Of a DNA stretch of 44,798 nt, positions 21,926-31,350 are shown piece after piece. Under the pieces are notes generated by a model. The model ran no database searches. It worked only from the letters and a program-made list of their open reading frames with translations, and was not told the origin of the DNA. The number at the start of each line of letters is the position of its first letter. Positions within the stretch are counted from its first letter, which is position 1. Where the stretch lies: assembly GCA_017444525.1 (NCBI GenBank), contig JAFSWL010000025.1, forward strand, positions 1 through 44,798, given 5' to 3'. The translations under genes were made by a program, and so were the position numbers. The DNA comes from Alphaproteobacteria bacterium (GTDB taxonomy: Bacteria; Pseudomonadota; Alphaproteobacteria; RF32; CAG-239).

Positions 21926-23191
21926 ATGGAAATAAATGTTTCAATATTGGCAAACGGATTGCGCGTAATTTCGGTAGAAAGACCGCAAACCGAGACAGTC
22001 TCGGTAGGTATTTGGGTTAATACCGGAAGCGCTTGTGAACGCATTGATAATAACGGTATTTCACATTTTTTGGAACACATGGTGTTCAAAGGAACAAAAA
22101 AACGCAATGCATTGCAAATATCTGAAGATATCGAAAACGCCGGAGGTAGTACCAATGCTTATACCTCACGCGAATTTACGGTATTTTACGCCAAAATGCT
22201 GAAAAATGATTTAGAACTCGCTCTTGATGTTTTGGCCGATATGATAATGGCTCCGACCTTTAGCGAAAATGAATTAAGCAAGGAGAGGGAAGTTGTGGTA
22301 CAAGAAATCAAACAGAATTTCGATGACCCCAACGATATATTTTATGATTATGTTCAAGAAACAACTTTCCAAAATCAGGCACTTGGCCGCAGTATATTGG
22401 GACCTGCAGATAAAGTACGTTCATTTAATGCCGACACGTTGCTTAACTATATGTCTCATAATTATGCTGCGGAAAATATCGTGGTATGCGCTGTCGGTAA
22501 TTTGCAGCATGAACTTTTTACCAAAATGGTTGAAGCCCGAATGTCGGAATTACAAAAAAACAAAAGTTTTGTACCTGATAAACAAATTTATACCGGCGGC
22601 TGTTTTGCCAAACAACGAGATACAGAGCAGTCTCAAGTAATGATGGGCTTTAAATCTTGCAATTGCTATGATGATAACCGTTATCCGATTGCCTTAATGT
22701 CATACGTTCTCGGTAATGGCATGTCCTCGCGCTTATTCCAAGAAATAAGAGAAAAACGCGGACTGGTTTATAGTGTGTACAGCTTCAACAATTCATATAC
22801 CGGAAGCGGAGTGTTTGGTATATATGCCGGTCTGGATGCAGATGAGATCAGCAATTACATACCGGTAGTAGCCGATGAAATAAAACGTATATGTAACGAA
22901 CCGATCAGTGATGCGGAATTAAACCGTGCCAAAGTGCAGAGTAAAGCCGGGATGTTGATGTCTTTAGAAAGTTCTTCGGCAACTGCGGAAATGATTTCCC
23001 GTCGTCATTTATTACATAATGACAATTTACCGTTGGAAAAAATAATAGAGATAATAGAAAATATCAGCAAAGATGATATTATGCATGCTGCGCAATTAAT
23101 TTTCACCGAACCTTTGACTTATACATTACTTGGAAACATTAAAGCATATCCGAGTTATGAAAAAGTGCAAAAAATGCTGCCGCATAAATAA
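21926..23191 (+). CDS. M16 family zinc metallopeptidase, mitochondrial-processing-peptidase-like
   Basis: A 421-residue pitrilysin-family peptidase. The inverted zinc motif HFLEH is at 47-51, with the distal Glu in the helix around SKEREVVVQEIK, so the N-terminal domain is catalytic. GSTNAYTSREFTVFYAK and, in the inactive C-terminal domain, RLFQEIREKRGLVYSVYSF are family signatures. Length and motifs resemble the beta subunit of the mitochondrial processing peptidase, whose ancestor lies in alphaproteobacteria. There is no signal peptide, so a cytoplasmic role in peptide turnover is likely. It stands alone on the plus strand, with the repeat-containing micro-ORF 66 bases downstream. Confidence 0.94.
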   Translation: MEINVSILANGLRVISVERPQTETVSVGIWVNTGSACERIDNNGISHFLEHMVFKGTKKRNALQISEDIENAGGSTNAYTSREFTVFYAKMLKNDLELALDVLADMIMAPTFSENELSKEREVVVQEIKQNFDDPNDIFYDYVQETTFQNQALGRSILGPADKVRSFNADTLLNYMSHNYAAENIVVCAVGNLQHELFTKMVEARMSELQKNKSFVPDKQIYTGGCFAKQRDTEQSQVMMGFKSCNCYDDNRYPIALMSYVLGNGMSSRLFQEIREKRGLVYSVYSFNNSYTGSGVFGIYAGLDADEISNYIPVVADEIKRICNEPISDAELNRAKVQSKAGMLMSLESSSATAEMISRRHLLHNDNLPLEKIIEIIENISKDDIMHAAQLIFTEPLTYTLLGNIKAYPSYEKVQKMLPHK

Positions 23192-23257
23192 TCTTACATA
23201 ATCCTTTTAACCTTCGTAAGATTGAACGGATAAAAATGAATTTAAAAACACCAAATA

Positions 23258-23410
23258 ATGAAATACAGACTCAATATAGAATTGAAGAAAAACAACTGCG
23301 ACAGTAAAGGTGATTGTAACAGACTCTATATAGAATTGAAGAAAAACAACTGCGACAGTAAAGGTGATTGTAGAGGATTGAATGTTAGGATTGAAGACTA
23401 TTTTAATTAG
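23258..23410 (+). CDS. Possible 50-residue peptide of two 18-residue Cys-containing repeats
   Basis: The ATG at 23258 opens a 50-codon frame ending in TAG at 23408. Its body is two near-identical 18-residue units (RLxIELKKNNCDSKGDCN; second copy from about residue 22), each with two Cys five residues apart, then a tail RGLNVRIEDYFN. The DNA duplication is exactly 54 bp, a multiple of three, and the only base difference changes Asn to Tyr. There is no convincing ribosome binding site and no recognised family. It could be a small secreted or modified peptide or a metal-binding peptide; equally it could be a decayed gene end. It lies between the M16 gene and the convergent yejF. Confidence 0.4.
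   Translation: MKYRLNIELKKNNCDSKGDCNRLYIELKKNNCDSKGDCRGLNVRIEDYFN
23265..23372 (+). repeat. 54-bp tandem direct repeat, two copies
   Basis: Copies at 23265-23318 and 23319-23372 abut with no spacer and differ at one base (CTCAAT versus CTCTAT). The near-identity shows a recent duplication. The unit keeps an open frame of 18 codons on the plus strand. Confidence 0.9.
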
Positions 23411-23435
23411 TTGATTTCTATAAATAAATTTGTCG

Positions 23436-23451
23436 CATAATATATATTATG
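23436..23451. repeat. Perfect 16-bp palindrome downstream of yejF
   Basis: CATAATATATATTATG is fully self-complementary. It lies about 50 bases after the yejF stop and 26 after the micro-ORF, between convergent genes. It may be a weak transcription stop or a protein-binding site; no T-tract hairpin for the long operon is otherwise visible in 23411-23499. Confidence 0.4.
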
Positions 23452-23499
23452 TATAATTTTACATATTCATCAAGCAGTTTTATGCAATCTGAACCGAAT

Positions 23500-25080
23500 T
23501 TATAAAATTGAAGCATGAATCAGCTGCTTGGTATATGCATGCGTCGGATTATTGAAAATCGCATCTACTGAACCGGTTTCAACGATTTTTCCGTTTTTCA
23601 TCACCAAAATTTGGTGCGCCATAGCACGAACCGCATGCATATCATGTGAAATAAAAATATATGATAAATCATATTTATTTTGCAAATTTTTCAACAAACC
23701 GATAACCTGAGCCTGAACTGTAACATCCAATGCCGATGTTGGTTCATCTAAAATAATTATTTTCGGATTTAATATCAAAGCACGCGCCAAAGCAATTCTT
23801 TGTCGTTGTCCTCCAGAAAACTCATGCGGATACTTGCTAAGAATATCCGGGCTTAACTCAACCTCGTTGATTATCTCTGTTATTTTCTTCAATCGCTCAG
23901 TTATGGAAAGCTGCGGATAACGTACAGCCAAACCTTCGCCGATAATTTGTGCAATATTCATACGAGGATTCAATGAATTATACGGATCTTGAAATACAAT
24001 TTGCAAATCCTTGGAAAATTTATTAACTTCATTAAATATATTATTGTTTTTAATATATATTTTTCCTATATGATTTACTAAATTAACCACAGATAAAGCC
24101 AATGTGGTTTTACCGGAACCGGACTCTCCGACAATTCCCAGTGTTTCTCCTTTATTAAGCGTAAAACTGACATTATCAACAGCCTTCAATTCTTTAACTA
24201 CCCTTCCCCACAAATTTTTCTTCAAAGGAAAACTGACAGCAACATCTTCCGCTCTAAGAATTACATCATTTTTGTTTTTATTATTATTTTTCAATAATAA
24301 ATTCGATGAAATTAATTTTTTAGTATAACTATGTTGCGGTGTTGTAAATACGGTATCGGCACTTCCGTATTCTATTAATTTTCCTTTATACATTACCGCA
24401 ATCTTATCGGCAATCTTATGAACCAAACGCAGATTATGACTAATAAAAATAATAGACATACCTATCTTCTTCTTTAATTCCATCAATAAATCAATGATTT
24501 GTTCTTGAATTGTTACATCAAGAGCCGTTGTCGGCTCATCTGCAATCAAAATTTGCGGATTATTCGCAATTGCCATGGCAATCATAACCCGTTGCCGCTG
24601 TCCTCCTGACAATTCAAACGGATAAGCATTCATTTTATTTTGCGGATCCGGAATTTTAACAGCTTCTAACAATTCTACTGTACGCTTTTTAATCTCCACT
24701 CGGCTCAAATTTTGATGCAACTTCAAACTTTCGGCAATTTGTTTACCTATTTTATGCAACGGATTCAATGATGACATTGGCTCTTGAAAAATAAAAGCTA
24801 TTTTATTGCCACGAATCTGTTGAAATTTTTTCTCATCCAATCCTATAAGTTCTTGATTTTCAAAAATAATAGAAGATTCTGTGGTATACTCTGCCTTAGG
24901 ATATGGTAACAATCCCAAAACGGAAAGTGCCGTAACAGATTTACCGGAACCGGACTCACCGACAATTCCCAGAATTTCGCCTTGTTCCAATTTTAAGTTT
25001 ACATCATTAACTGCCTGAAACTTATCGTTTTTTCGACCGTTAAAAGCTATCGATAAATGTTTAATTTCGAGCATACTCAT
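23500..25080 (-). CDS. yejF: Peptide ABC transporter ATPase with two fused nucleotide-binding domains (YejF-like)
   Basis: Powers import of peptides through the YejBE permease. The 526-residue chain has two full ABC domains: Walker A GESGSGKS (41-48) with LSGGQRQRVMIA and ADEPTTALD, then a second GESGSGKT with FSGGQRQRIALA and LDEPTSALD. Each ends with the oligopeptide-family tail (HSYTKKL, HAYTKQL). The fused arrangement is typical of YejF and its relatives GsiA/DdpDF-like proteins. Its start overlaps the permease gene by four bases. In enterobacteria the operon is yejABEF; the binding protein and second permease are not in this window. Confidence 0.9.
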   Translation of the reverse strand: MSMLEIKHLSIAFNGRKNDKFQAVNDVNLKLEQGEILGIVGESGSGKSVTALSVLGLLPYPKAEYTTESSIIFENQELIGLDEKKFQQIRGNKIAFIFQEPMSSLNPLHKIGKQIAESLKLHQNLSRVEIKKRTVELLEAVKIPDPQNKMNAYPFELSGGQRQRVMIAMAIANNPQILIADEPTTALDVTIQEQIIDLLMELKKKIGMSIIFISHNLRLVHKIADKIAVMYKGKLIEYGSADTVFTTPQHSYTKKLISSNLLLKNNNKNKNDVILRAEDVAVSFPLKKNLWGRVVKELKAVDNVSFTLNKGETLGIVGESGSGKTTLALSVVNLVNHIGKIYIKNNNIFNEVNKFSKDLQIVFQDPYNSLNPRMNIAQIIGEGLAVRYPQLSITERLKKITEIINEVELSPDILSKYPHEFSGGQRQRIALARALILNPKIIILDEPTSALDVTVQAQVIGLLKNLQNKYDLSYIFISHDMHAVRAMAHQILVMKNGKIVETGSVDAIFNNPTHAYTKQLIHASIL

Positions 25081-26087
25081 CCGTTTTTCCTTGTATCAAG
25101 AGCATCACGAATCCCCTCGCCGATAAAAATCAACATCGATAACAAACTCGATAAAACCACAAAAATACTTATACCTATCCACGGAGCTTGTAAATTATCC
25201 TTACCTTGCCTTACTAAATCACCCAATGACGGATAATCTGTCGGTAGTCCCAATCCCAAAAAGTCAAGTGCGCTTAATGAAGTTATTGCTTCTGCCATTA
25301 TAAATGGTATAAATGTTACTGAAGTAACCACAGCATTAGGAAGAATATGTCTAAAAATAATTCGAAAATTGCCTACTCCGAGCACTTTTGCCGCTTTTAC
25401 ATACTCAAAATTGCGCAAACGCAGAAATTCGGCCCTGACCATACCGGTCAATCCAGTCCATGAAAACAATAATAAAATAATAAGCAAACTCCAAAATGTC
25501 GGTAAAAAGACACTGGCAATTATAATTAATATAAACAATTGTGGTAAAGAATCCCATATTTCGATAAACCTTTGTAAAATCAGATCAACCTTTCCGCCAA
25601 AATATCCCTGAACAGCCCCAATAAATATGCCGAACAAAGAAGAAACTGCTGTCAATAAAAAAGCAAAGACCACTGATAATCTGATTCCGTACAGTAAACG
25701 CGCTACAATATCACGCCCCTCCTCGTCCGTACCTAACCAATGTTGCTTATCAGGTGCAGACGGGGTTGCCGTATTCAGATAATAATCAACCGTATTAAAA
25801 GAATATGGTATCGGAGGCATTATCATCCAACCATTGCGAGCAATGTTAGTTTTAATCAACTTATCATTATAGTCAACTGCAGTCGGAAAATCACCACCAA
25901 AATATGCATCGGTATAAGTTTTAAAAGCTGGAAATAAAATTTGATTATTATACTTTATTATCAAAGGCTTATCATTTGCTATTAATTCGGAAAACAATGA
26001 AAGTAAAAACAATATCGAAAACAATATCAACGACCAGAAAGCACGTCTATTCTTACAAAATATATGTACTTTCTCTGCCAAAATCAT
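25077..26087 (-). CDS. yejE: Peptide ABC transporter permease (YejE-like)
   Basis: Inner-membrane permease of the oligopeptide (DppC/OppC) family. The 336-residue product has one N-terminal membrane segment (about 19-36), a long periplasmic loop of the YejE type (about 37-125), the LGTDEEGRDIVARLLYGIR motif that precedes the transport core, five more membrane segments, and the cytoplasmic EAA loop EAITSLSALDFLGLGLP that docks on the ATPase. Both ends overlap neighbours by four bases, so it is translated with yejF. A partner permease (YejB) is needed for a working importer and must be encoded elsewhere, since the gene upstream is not a permease of this kind. Confidence 0.9.
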   Translation of the reverse strand: MILAEKVHIFCKNRRAFWSLILFSILFLLSLFSELIANDKPLIIKYNNQILFPAFKTYTDAYFGGDFPTAVDYNDKLIKTNIARNGWMIMPPIPYSFNTVDYYLNTATPSAPDKQHWLGTDEEGRDIVARLLYGIRLSVVFAFLLTAVSSLFGIFIGAVQGYFGGKVDLILQRFIEIWDSLPQLFILIIIASVFLPTFWSLLIILLLFSWTGLTGMVRAEFLRLRNFEYVKAAKVLGVGNFRIIFRHILPNAVVTSVTFIPFIMAEAITSLSALDFLGLGLPTDYPSLGDLVRQGKDNLQAPWIGISIFVVLSSLLSMLIFIGEGIRDALDTRKNG

Positions 26088-28117
26088 CGGTCAACTCCAA
26101 ATAAATCGCCGATATTTCCTTCGTCATCAGTCGAATTGTCGACATCAACCCGAACAATCGCTTCATTATCTTCCGTTTTTGCGTTAATTACCTCAGTCTC
26201 TGACATCGCATTATCAATCGTTTCTGTCTCAAATAAAGATTCTTCAGAGACTTCTGTATTCATCTCCTTGTTTTTTTGATGTTTTTTCCATTCGTCATAC
26301 CAATTTTCATATACATTGATTTTATTTGCATTGATGTTACGATTATACAAATTCAATTGTTCAACCACTGTATCCACCATCTTCTGATGATAATCCGATA
26401 AATTATTTTCACACCTTTGTTCCTTAAACAAATATTCTTTTAGTATTTGATTTGTCGTACAAAAGCGTTCATCGGCCGCATATTTTCCTTTTAAGGCATC
26501 GAAAATTGCCATATTAACAATACGATTATTCATAATCTGTTCAACAGAAGCATCATTAACAGTACTTGAAAAATCATTAACTCCGGATGTACCTTGAATG
26601 ACAATTGTAGTATTATTCAACATATCATTGGCACGCAAATTTTCGATAAATTCTGACATTTTACCAAACAAACAGCGTGTTTGCTGCAAATATGCCTCTT
26701 GTCTTTTTTCTTTATAATCTCTTCTTATCCATGGCAAATTTATCATTGATATCCATTTATTCTGCGGTTTTATCTGGCAATACTCATCATATACATACAT
26801 ATCAGAAGGCAAATCCATAAATACAAAATATGCTTGTTTTCCGCTGTCTTGTTTAATATCTTCAAACAAAACATCAAAAGTTTTATCCGCATTTACCACA
26901 TATAGATTATTGAAATTGGTACCGACCATCGGTATATTTTCGATATTGATAACAGAGCTTATCATATTATAAATAAATGAAGCATCGTCAAATAGACGCA
27001 TATTGATAATCCACTCCACTGCCAGAATTCCGGCTCGAGACATTATCGGCAACTGCGTATTATACAAATTTATCGGCTTATTGATTTTCTCAACACAACG
27101 CTCAACATTAAATTGATGTTGTTGATGACACATATCAAAATCTCGAGATTTATACGCTGAAATTTGATAATCCTTTTTCTTAAATATATCATATAGCTCA
27201 TTGTTTTTAATAAAAATATACTCATTTTTAATATTATGAAAGCTCCAATATCTATCAAGCAATCTGGTATTTAATCGATGTTCAAAACTTAATTCATTCG
27301 AAGTCGGATTCAAACTACGTATCATATTGGCGTAATAATTGTTTTCCGGAACATAAGCTTTTGAATATACTATAAATTTATTTTTTTGATAGAAGCCTTG
27401 CATTATATCCTGTGTTTTTCTTGCGGAATCATTGTTCATCATGGTCAGATAAGCATAAGACTCTAAATTAGGCAGCATAAAATAAATAAAGCGCTCAGCT
27501 GGTACGATACTAGGTTTTTGTATATTATACGTTTCTTCAAATTCTTTATTACCGGCTTTACCTGAATATGCTGAATATACGTTTACAAACATCACAGCAA
27601 ACGCAATAACATATAATACTTTAAAAAATACTTTTTTTTGCTGAAACACAGCAAAGGTCGCACCGCCGACAAGCAACGCCACTGCCACAGACAAAGGTAT
27701 CATTCCGTTCCCTAACGAAAAGATATGTGAATACAGGAAAAACTGGCAAAAAATTACATATACGAACATTACCGCAATAGATGCCGCCAACGAATATTTA
27801 ATTATGCGTTTTTTATGAAATGGCACAATCAACAGCAAAGCTATCGCAAGAATACCGCCTAATACAATTCCAACTTCAGGAATCGGAATATAATAATCGG
27901 AAACAATTTTCAAATCACCGGAACCGGCAAACAAAATAAAATCAATCGCCGGCAGAAAAAAGACAAACAATACCACCAGTAGCGTATCTAACCATTGCGG
28001 ATCTCGATTAATTTTTTTTACAATTTTCCCTTTGCGAGAAAACGCCCCGCTTATATCATGATTGAGAGGTGATATGGCATCAGATTGCTCTACTTTGTTA
28101 ATACTGTTCATCCACAT
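26084..28117 (-). CDS. Unknown polytopic protein with a possible degenerate sulfatase-like domain
   Basis: A 677-residue protein with five predicted membrane segments (about 43-64, 81-100, 107-129, 138-158, 164-184), then a large soluble region of about 480 residues and an acidic tail. The layout recalls phosphoethanolamine and lipoteichoic-acid type transferases (five helices plus an alkaline-phosphatase-fold domain). ERFIYFMLPNLESYAYL (about 208-224) sits where the first metal-site strand would be. IVIQGTSGVNDF sits where such enzymes have the SDHGE-like metal motif, but the Asp-His pair is missing, so it may be catalytically dead or not of this fold. The start is one base after gatB and the end overlaps yejE by four bases. 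Function unknown; a cell-surface role is likely from topology. Confidence 0.6.
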   Translation of the reverse strand: MWMNSINKVEQSDAISPLNHDISGAFSRKGKIVKKINRDPQWLDTLLVVLFVFFLPAIDFILFAGSGDLKIVSDYYIPIPEVGIVLGGILAIALLLIVPFHKKRIIKYSLAASIAVMFVYVIFCQFFLYSHIFSLGNGMIPLSVAVALLVGGATFAVFQQKKVFFKVLYVIAFAVMFVNVYSAYSGKAGNKEFEETYNIQKPSIVPAERFIYFMLPNLESYAYLTMMNNDSARKTQDIMQGFYQKNKFIVYSKAYVPENNYYANMIRSLNPTSNELSFEHRLNTRLLDRYWSFHNIKNEYIFIKNNELYDIFKKKDYQISAYKSRDFDMCHQQHQFNVERCVEKINKPINLYNTQLPIMSRAGILAVEWIINMRLFDDASFIYNMISSVINIENIPMVGTNFNNLYVVNADKTFDVLFEDIKQDSGKQAYFVFMDLPSDMYVYDEYCQIKPQNKWISMINLPWIRRDYKEKRQEAYLQQTRCLFGKMSEFIENLRANDMLNNTTIVIQGTSGVNDFSSTVNDASVEQIMNNRIVNMAIFDALKGKYAADERFCTTNQILKEYLFKEQRCENNLSDYHQKMVDTVVEQLNLYNRNINANKINVYENWYDEWKKHQKNKEMNTEVSEESLFETETIDNAMSETEVINAKTEDNEAIVRVDVDNSTDDEGNIGDLFGVDR

Positions 28118-28118
28118 A

Positions 28119-29579
28119 TTATTGATCCAGTTTTTCTCTGATTAATTTATTGACTATCGACGGATTAGCTTTTCCTTTAGACATTTTTATAACCTGCCCC
28201 ACAAACCAACCGGCTAAGTTTGTTTTTCCGTTTTTATAGGCGGCAACATTATCCGGATTGGAAGCAATAACCTCATTTATTATTGCTTCGATAGCCCCTG
28301 TATCGGTTACTTGTTTCAATCCTTTTTCTTCAACGATTTTTTCCGGATCTTCTCCGGTTTCGCTCATAATTTCAAATACATCCTTGGCTATTTTACCGGA
28401 AATAACATCCTTACTGATAAGCTCTACCAAATTACCGAGATTTTCTGCGCTCACCGGACTCTGCGATATATCCAGACGTTTTTTATTGAGCATTGCAAAA
28501 AAATCGCCCATCATCCAGTTGGCAACCTTCTTGGCATCATGCCCTTGTGCTGCTTGTTCGAAAAAGGCTGCATATTCTTTATTTTCACACAAAACCATGG
28601 CATCATAAGGTGTAAGTCCCAAAGTTTCCACAAAGCGTTGTTTTTTGGCATCGGGCAATTCTATCATTTCGGCTTTCACGGTATTGATATATTCATCACT
28701 CAATACCAACGGAGGTAAATCCGGTTCCGGAAAATAACGATAATCATGTGCAAATTCTTTTTTGCGCATCAATTTACTCTGCCCGGTAGTCGGATCAAAT
28801 TGACGGGTTTCCTGCTCTATTTGTCCACCGTTTTCATATACTTCGATATGTCTTTTAGCTTCGCTCTCAATGGCTTGCATCACAAATTTTACGCTGTTAA
28901 CGTTTTTCATTTCTCCGCGCGGACGCAATTCATTCGAACCGTACGGACGTACTGAAACATTAACATCGCAACGCATTGAACCCTCATCCATATTGCCATC
29001 ACACGTTCCTAGATAACGCAAAATAGAGCGTAATTTACGCAAAAATGCTCCGGCTTCTTCCGGCGCTCTAAAATCAGGTTTTGTAACTATTTCCATTAAT
29101 CCTACACCGGCGCGGTTTAAGTCAATATAACTTTTCGTCGGGTTCAAATCATGAATTGACTTTCCGGCATCTTGTTCAATATGCATACGTTCAATACCGA
29201 TTTTTTTAGTTGTTCCGTCGCTCAAGTCAATTGTAATTTCCCCTTCCCCAACAATCGGATAGCGAAATTGCGTAATTTGATAATCCGTCGGCATATCGGC
29301 ATAAAAATAATTTTTACGAGAAAATTCCGAATATTTATTGATTTTGGCATTTAACCCCAAACCAGTCTTAACTGCCTGATGCACACATTCTTTATTAAGC
29401 GTTGGCAGCATCCCCGGCATACCGGCATCAACAAACGACACATTTACGTTCGGATCATCACCAAACTCGGTCGACGCACTGCTGAATATTTTTGATTTGG
29501 AAATAATTTGGCAGTGAATCTCCAACCCGACAACAATTTCCCATTTTCCTTTATTGGTCTCTATAATATATTCCGCCAT
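28119..29579 (-). CDS. gatB: Aspartyl/glutamyl-tRNA amidotransferase subunit B
   Basis: The tRNA-binding and kinase subunit of GatCAB, which phosphorylates and then amidates Glu on tRNA-Gln (and Asp on tRNA-Asn). [13 protein letters not shown] (13-25) opens the cradle domain; the Mg/ATP region contains [13 protein letters not shown] and [26 protein letters not shown] and EMKNVNS are further signatures. The C-terminal YqeY-like helical tail (about 340-486), which recognises the tRNA elbow, is complete. The 486-residue length is standard. It follows gatA by two bases. A separate free-standing YqeY-like protein is encoded at 37017-37469. Confidence 0.97.
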   Translation of the reverse strand: MAEYIIETNKGKWEIVVGLEIHCQIISKSKIFSSASTEFGDDPNVNVSFVDAGMPGMLPTLNKECVHQAVKTGLGLNAKINKYSEFSRKNYFYADMPTDYQITQFRYPIVGEGEITIDLSDGTTKKIGIERMHIEQDAGKSIHDLNPTKSYIDLNRAGVGLMEIVTKPDFRAPEEAGAFLRKLRSILRYLGTCDGNMDEGSMRCDVNVSVRPYGSNELRPRGEMKNVNSVKFVMQAIESEAKRHIEVYENGGQIEQETRQFDPTTGQSKLMRKKEFAHDYRYFPEPDLPPLVLSDEYINTVKAEMIELPDAKKQRFVETLGLTPYDAMVLCENKEYAAFFEQAAQGHDAKKVANWMMGDFFAMLNKKRLDISQSPVSAENLGNLVELISKDVISGKIAKDVFEIMSETGEDPEKIVEEKGLKQVTDTGAIEAIINEVIASNPDNVAAYKNGKTNLAGWFVGQVIKMSKGKANPSIVNKLIREKLDQ

Positions 29580-29581
29580 TT

Positions 29582-31036
29582 CTATATCCTCTCAAATTTT
29601 GCATCAGCCTCGATTTTAGCCGCAACATTGAAAAGAGTTCCCTCATCAAACGGCTTTCCTATGAGTTGCATTCCGTATGGCAAACCGCCGGCAGACAACC
29701 CTATAGGCAGACTTAATGCCGGTAAACCGGCCAGATTAACCGAGACAGTAAACACATCATTCAAATACATATTAATCGGATTTTCCAACATACTCTCATC
29801 GCCAATAGGGAAAGCCGTTATCGGCGAAGTCGGGGTTAAAATCACATCACATTCTTTAAATGCGTTCATAAAATCATCATGTATCAAACGCCGCATTTTT
29901 TGTGCCTTTAAGAAATATGCATCATAATATCCTGCAGACAAAACATATGTTCCAATCATAATACGCCGTTTAACTTCTGAACCAAACCCTTGAGTACGGG
30001 TATTTATATATAAATCATCCAAATGTTGTCCATCTGCGCGGAAACCGTAACGAATACCGTCATAGCGTGCTAAATTCGACGACGCTTCCGCCGGAGCCAA
30101 TACATAATAAGTTGCTAAAGCATATTTGGTATGTGGCAGAGATATCCATTTAACTTCAGCACCGCGTGCCTTAAGATATTCTGCCGCTTTATCCCAATAT
30201 GCGGCAATTTCCGAATTAAGTCCGTCCGGACGATATTCTTTAGGCAAACCTATTTTCAACCCTTTGATATCTCCATCCAAAAAACTTTCATAATCCGGTA
30301 CCGCAACTTCGCATGAAGTTGAATCTTTTTCATCAAATCCGGCCATACTCTTGAGCAAAATTGCACAATCACGCACATCTTGGGCAATTGGTCCGGCCTG
30401 ATCCAAAGAAGAAGCAAATGCAACAATACCATAACGCGAACAACGACCATATGTAGGTTTGATACCCGTAATACCGCAAAATGCCGCCGGCTCGCGAATT
30501 GAACCGCCGGTATCGGTACCGGTCGCAGCTGCGCACAAATGTGCTGCCACCGCGGCTGCCGAACCACCGGATGAGCCCCCCGGAACCAAAGGTTTATCTT
30601 TACTCCACGGGTTAATTACCGGTCCGAAATAACTTGTTTCGTTACTGCCGCCCATGGCAAATTCATCCAGATTTAACTTACCTAAAAATACTGCTCCGTC
30701 ATCCAATAAGTTCTGAGTAACTGTAGATTCATAAGGAGGAATAAAATTATCCAATATATGTGAAGCTGCCGTGGTCCGAATATTTTTGGTGCAGAACAAA
30801 TCTTTGATCCCCAAAGGTATGCCTTCCAAAGCACGATTTTCTCCTTTTGCATAACGGATATCTGATTCTTTTGCCTGTTGCAAAGCTATTTCCGCATTTT
30901 CGGTAATATATGCATTATAATTGCGGTTATTCTCCATATTTCGCAAATATGCTTCCGTTAATTCGTATGAAGTAAATTCTTTTGTTTTCAATGCCTTCAA
31001 TATTTCACTAACCGTTAATTTTGTAATATCACTCAT
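29582..31036 (-). CDS. gatA: Aspartyl/glutamyl-tRNA amidotransferase subunit A
   Basis: Glutaminase subunit of GatCAB, releasing ammonia from glutamine and channelling it to GatB. It is an amidase-signature enzyme with the Ser-cisSer-Lys triad: Lys in PLGIKDLF (about 78), the GGSSGGSA loop (about 153-160) and the nucleophile Ser in [11 protein letters not shown] (about 179). At 484 residues it has full length. It lies five bases after gatC and two before gatB, in the order gatC-gatA-gatB, embedded in the eleven-gene operon starting at ftsE. Confidence 0.97.
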   Translation of the reverse strand: MSDITKLTVSEILKALKTKEFTSYELTEAYLRNMENNRNYNAYITENAEIALQQAKESDIRYAKGENRALEGIPLGIKDLFCTKNIRTTAASHILDNFIPPYESTVTQNLLDDGAVFLGKLNLDEFAMGGSNETSYFGPVINPWSKDKPLVPGGSSGGSAAAVAAHLCAAATGTDTGGSIREPAAFCGITGIKPTYGRCSRYGIVAFASSLDQAGPIAQDVRDCAILLKSMAGFDEKDSTSCEVAVPDYESFLDGDIKGLKIGLPKEYRPDGLNSEIAAYWDKAAEYLKARGAEVKWISLPHTKYALATYYVLAPAEASSNLARYDGIRYGFRADGQHLDDLYINTRTQGFGSEVKRRIMIGTYVLSAGYYDAYFLKAQKMRRLIHDDFMNAFKECDVILTPTSPITAFPIGDESMLENPINMYLNDVFTVSVNLAGLPALSLPIGLSAGGLPYGMQLIGKPFDEGTLFNVAAKIEADAKFERI

Positions 31037-31041
31037 TTATT

Positions 31042-31329
31042 TTACTCCACAACTTTAGGCACGGCAAAATAATCATATTCTGCTGCCGGTGCATTTTTTA
31101 AAACTTCATCTTTACAATTACCGGAAGTTACCTCATCTTTACGCATTTTCAGTGTAACATTGTTAACCGAAATCAATGGCTCAACCTTATCTGTATTAAC
31201 CTCATTCAGTTCTTCAATCCAATGCAGAATTTTATTAAACTCTTCTTTTGTCGGTTCTATTTTATCATCTTCAACTTTAAGACGTGACAGGAATGCAATT
31301 TTCCTCACGGTTTGATTATCTATTGCCAT
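31042..31329 (-). CDS. gatC: Aspartyl/glutamyl-tRNA amidotransferase subunit C
   Basis: Small subunit that wraps GatA and GatB and stabilises the complex. The 95-residue product shows the usual pattern: VRKIAFLSRLKVEDD at the N-terminus, FNKILHWIEELNEVNTD in the second helix, and the extended C-terminal arm ending in YDYFAVPKVVE, which fits the family's 'F.VPKVVE' ending. AGAGG precedes the ATG. It lies 21 bases after sppA. Confidence 0.95.
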   Translation of the reverse strand: MAIDNQTVRKIAFLSRLKVEDDKIEPTKEEFNKILHWIEELNEVNTDKVEPLISVNNVTLKMRKDEVTSGNCKDEVLKNAPAAEYDYFAVPKVVE

Positions 31330-31350
31330 AACATATACCTCTTTTAATTA

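Noticed and set aside
23265-23372. Two direct repeats that could be a CRISPR remnant
   Set aside because: The copies abut without a spacer, the unit is 54 bp and in frame, and there is no cas gene nearby.
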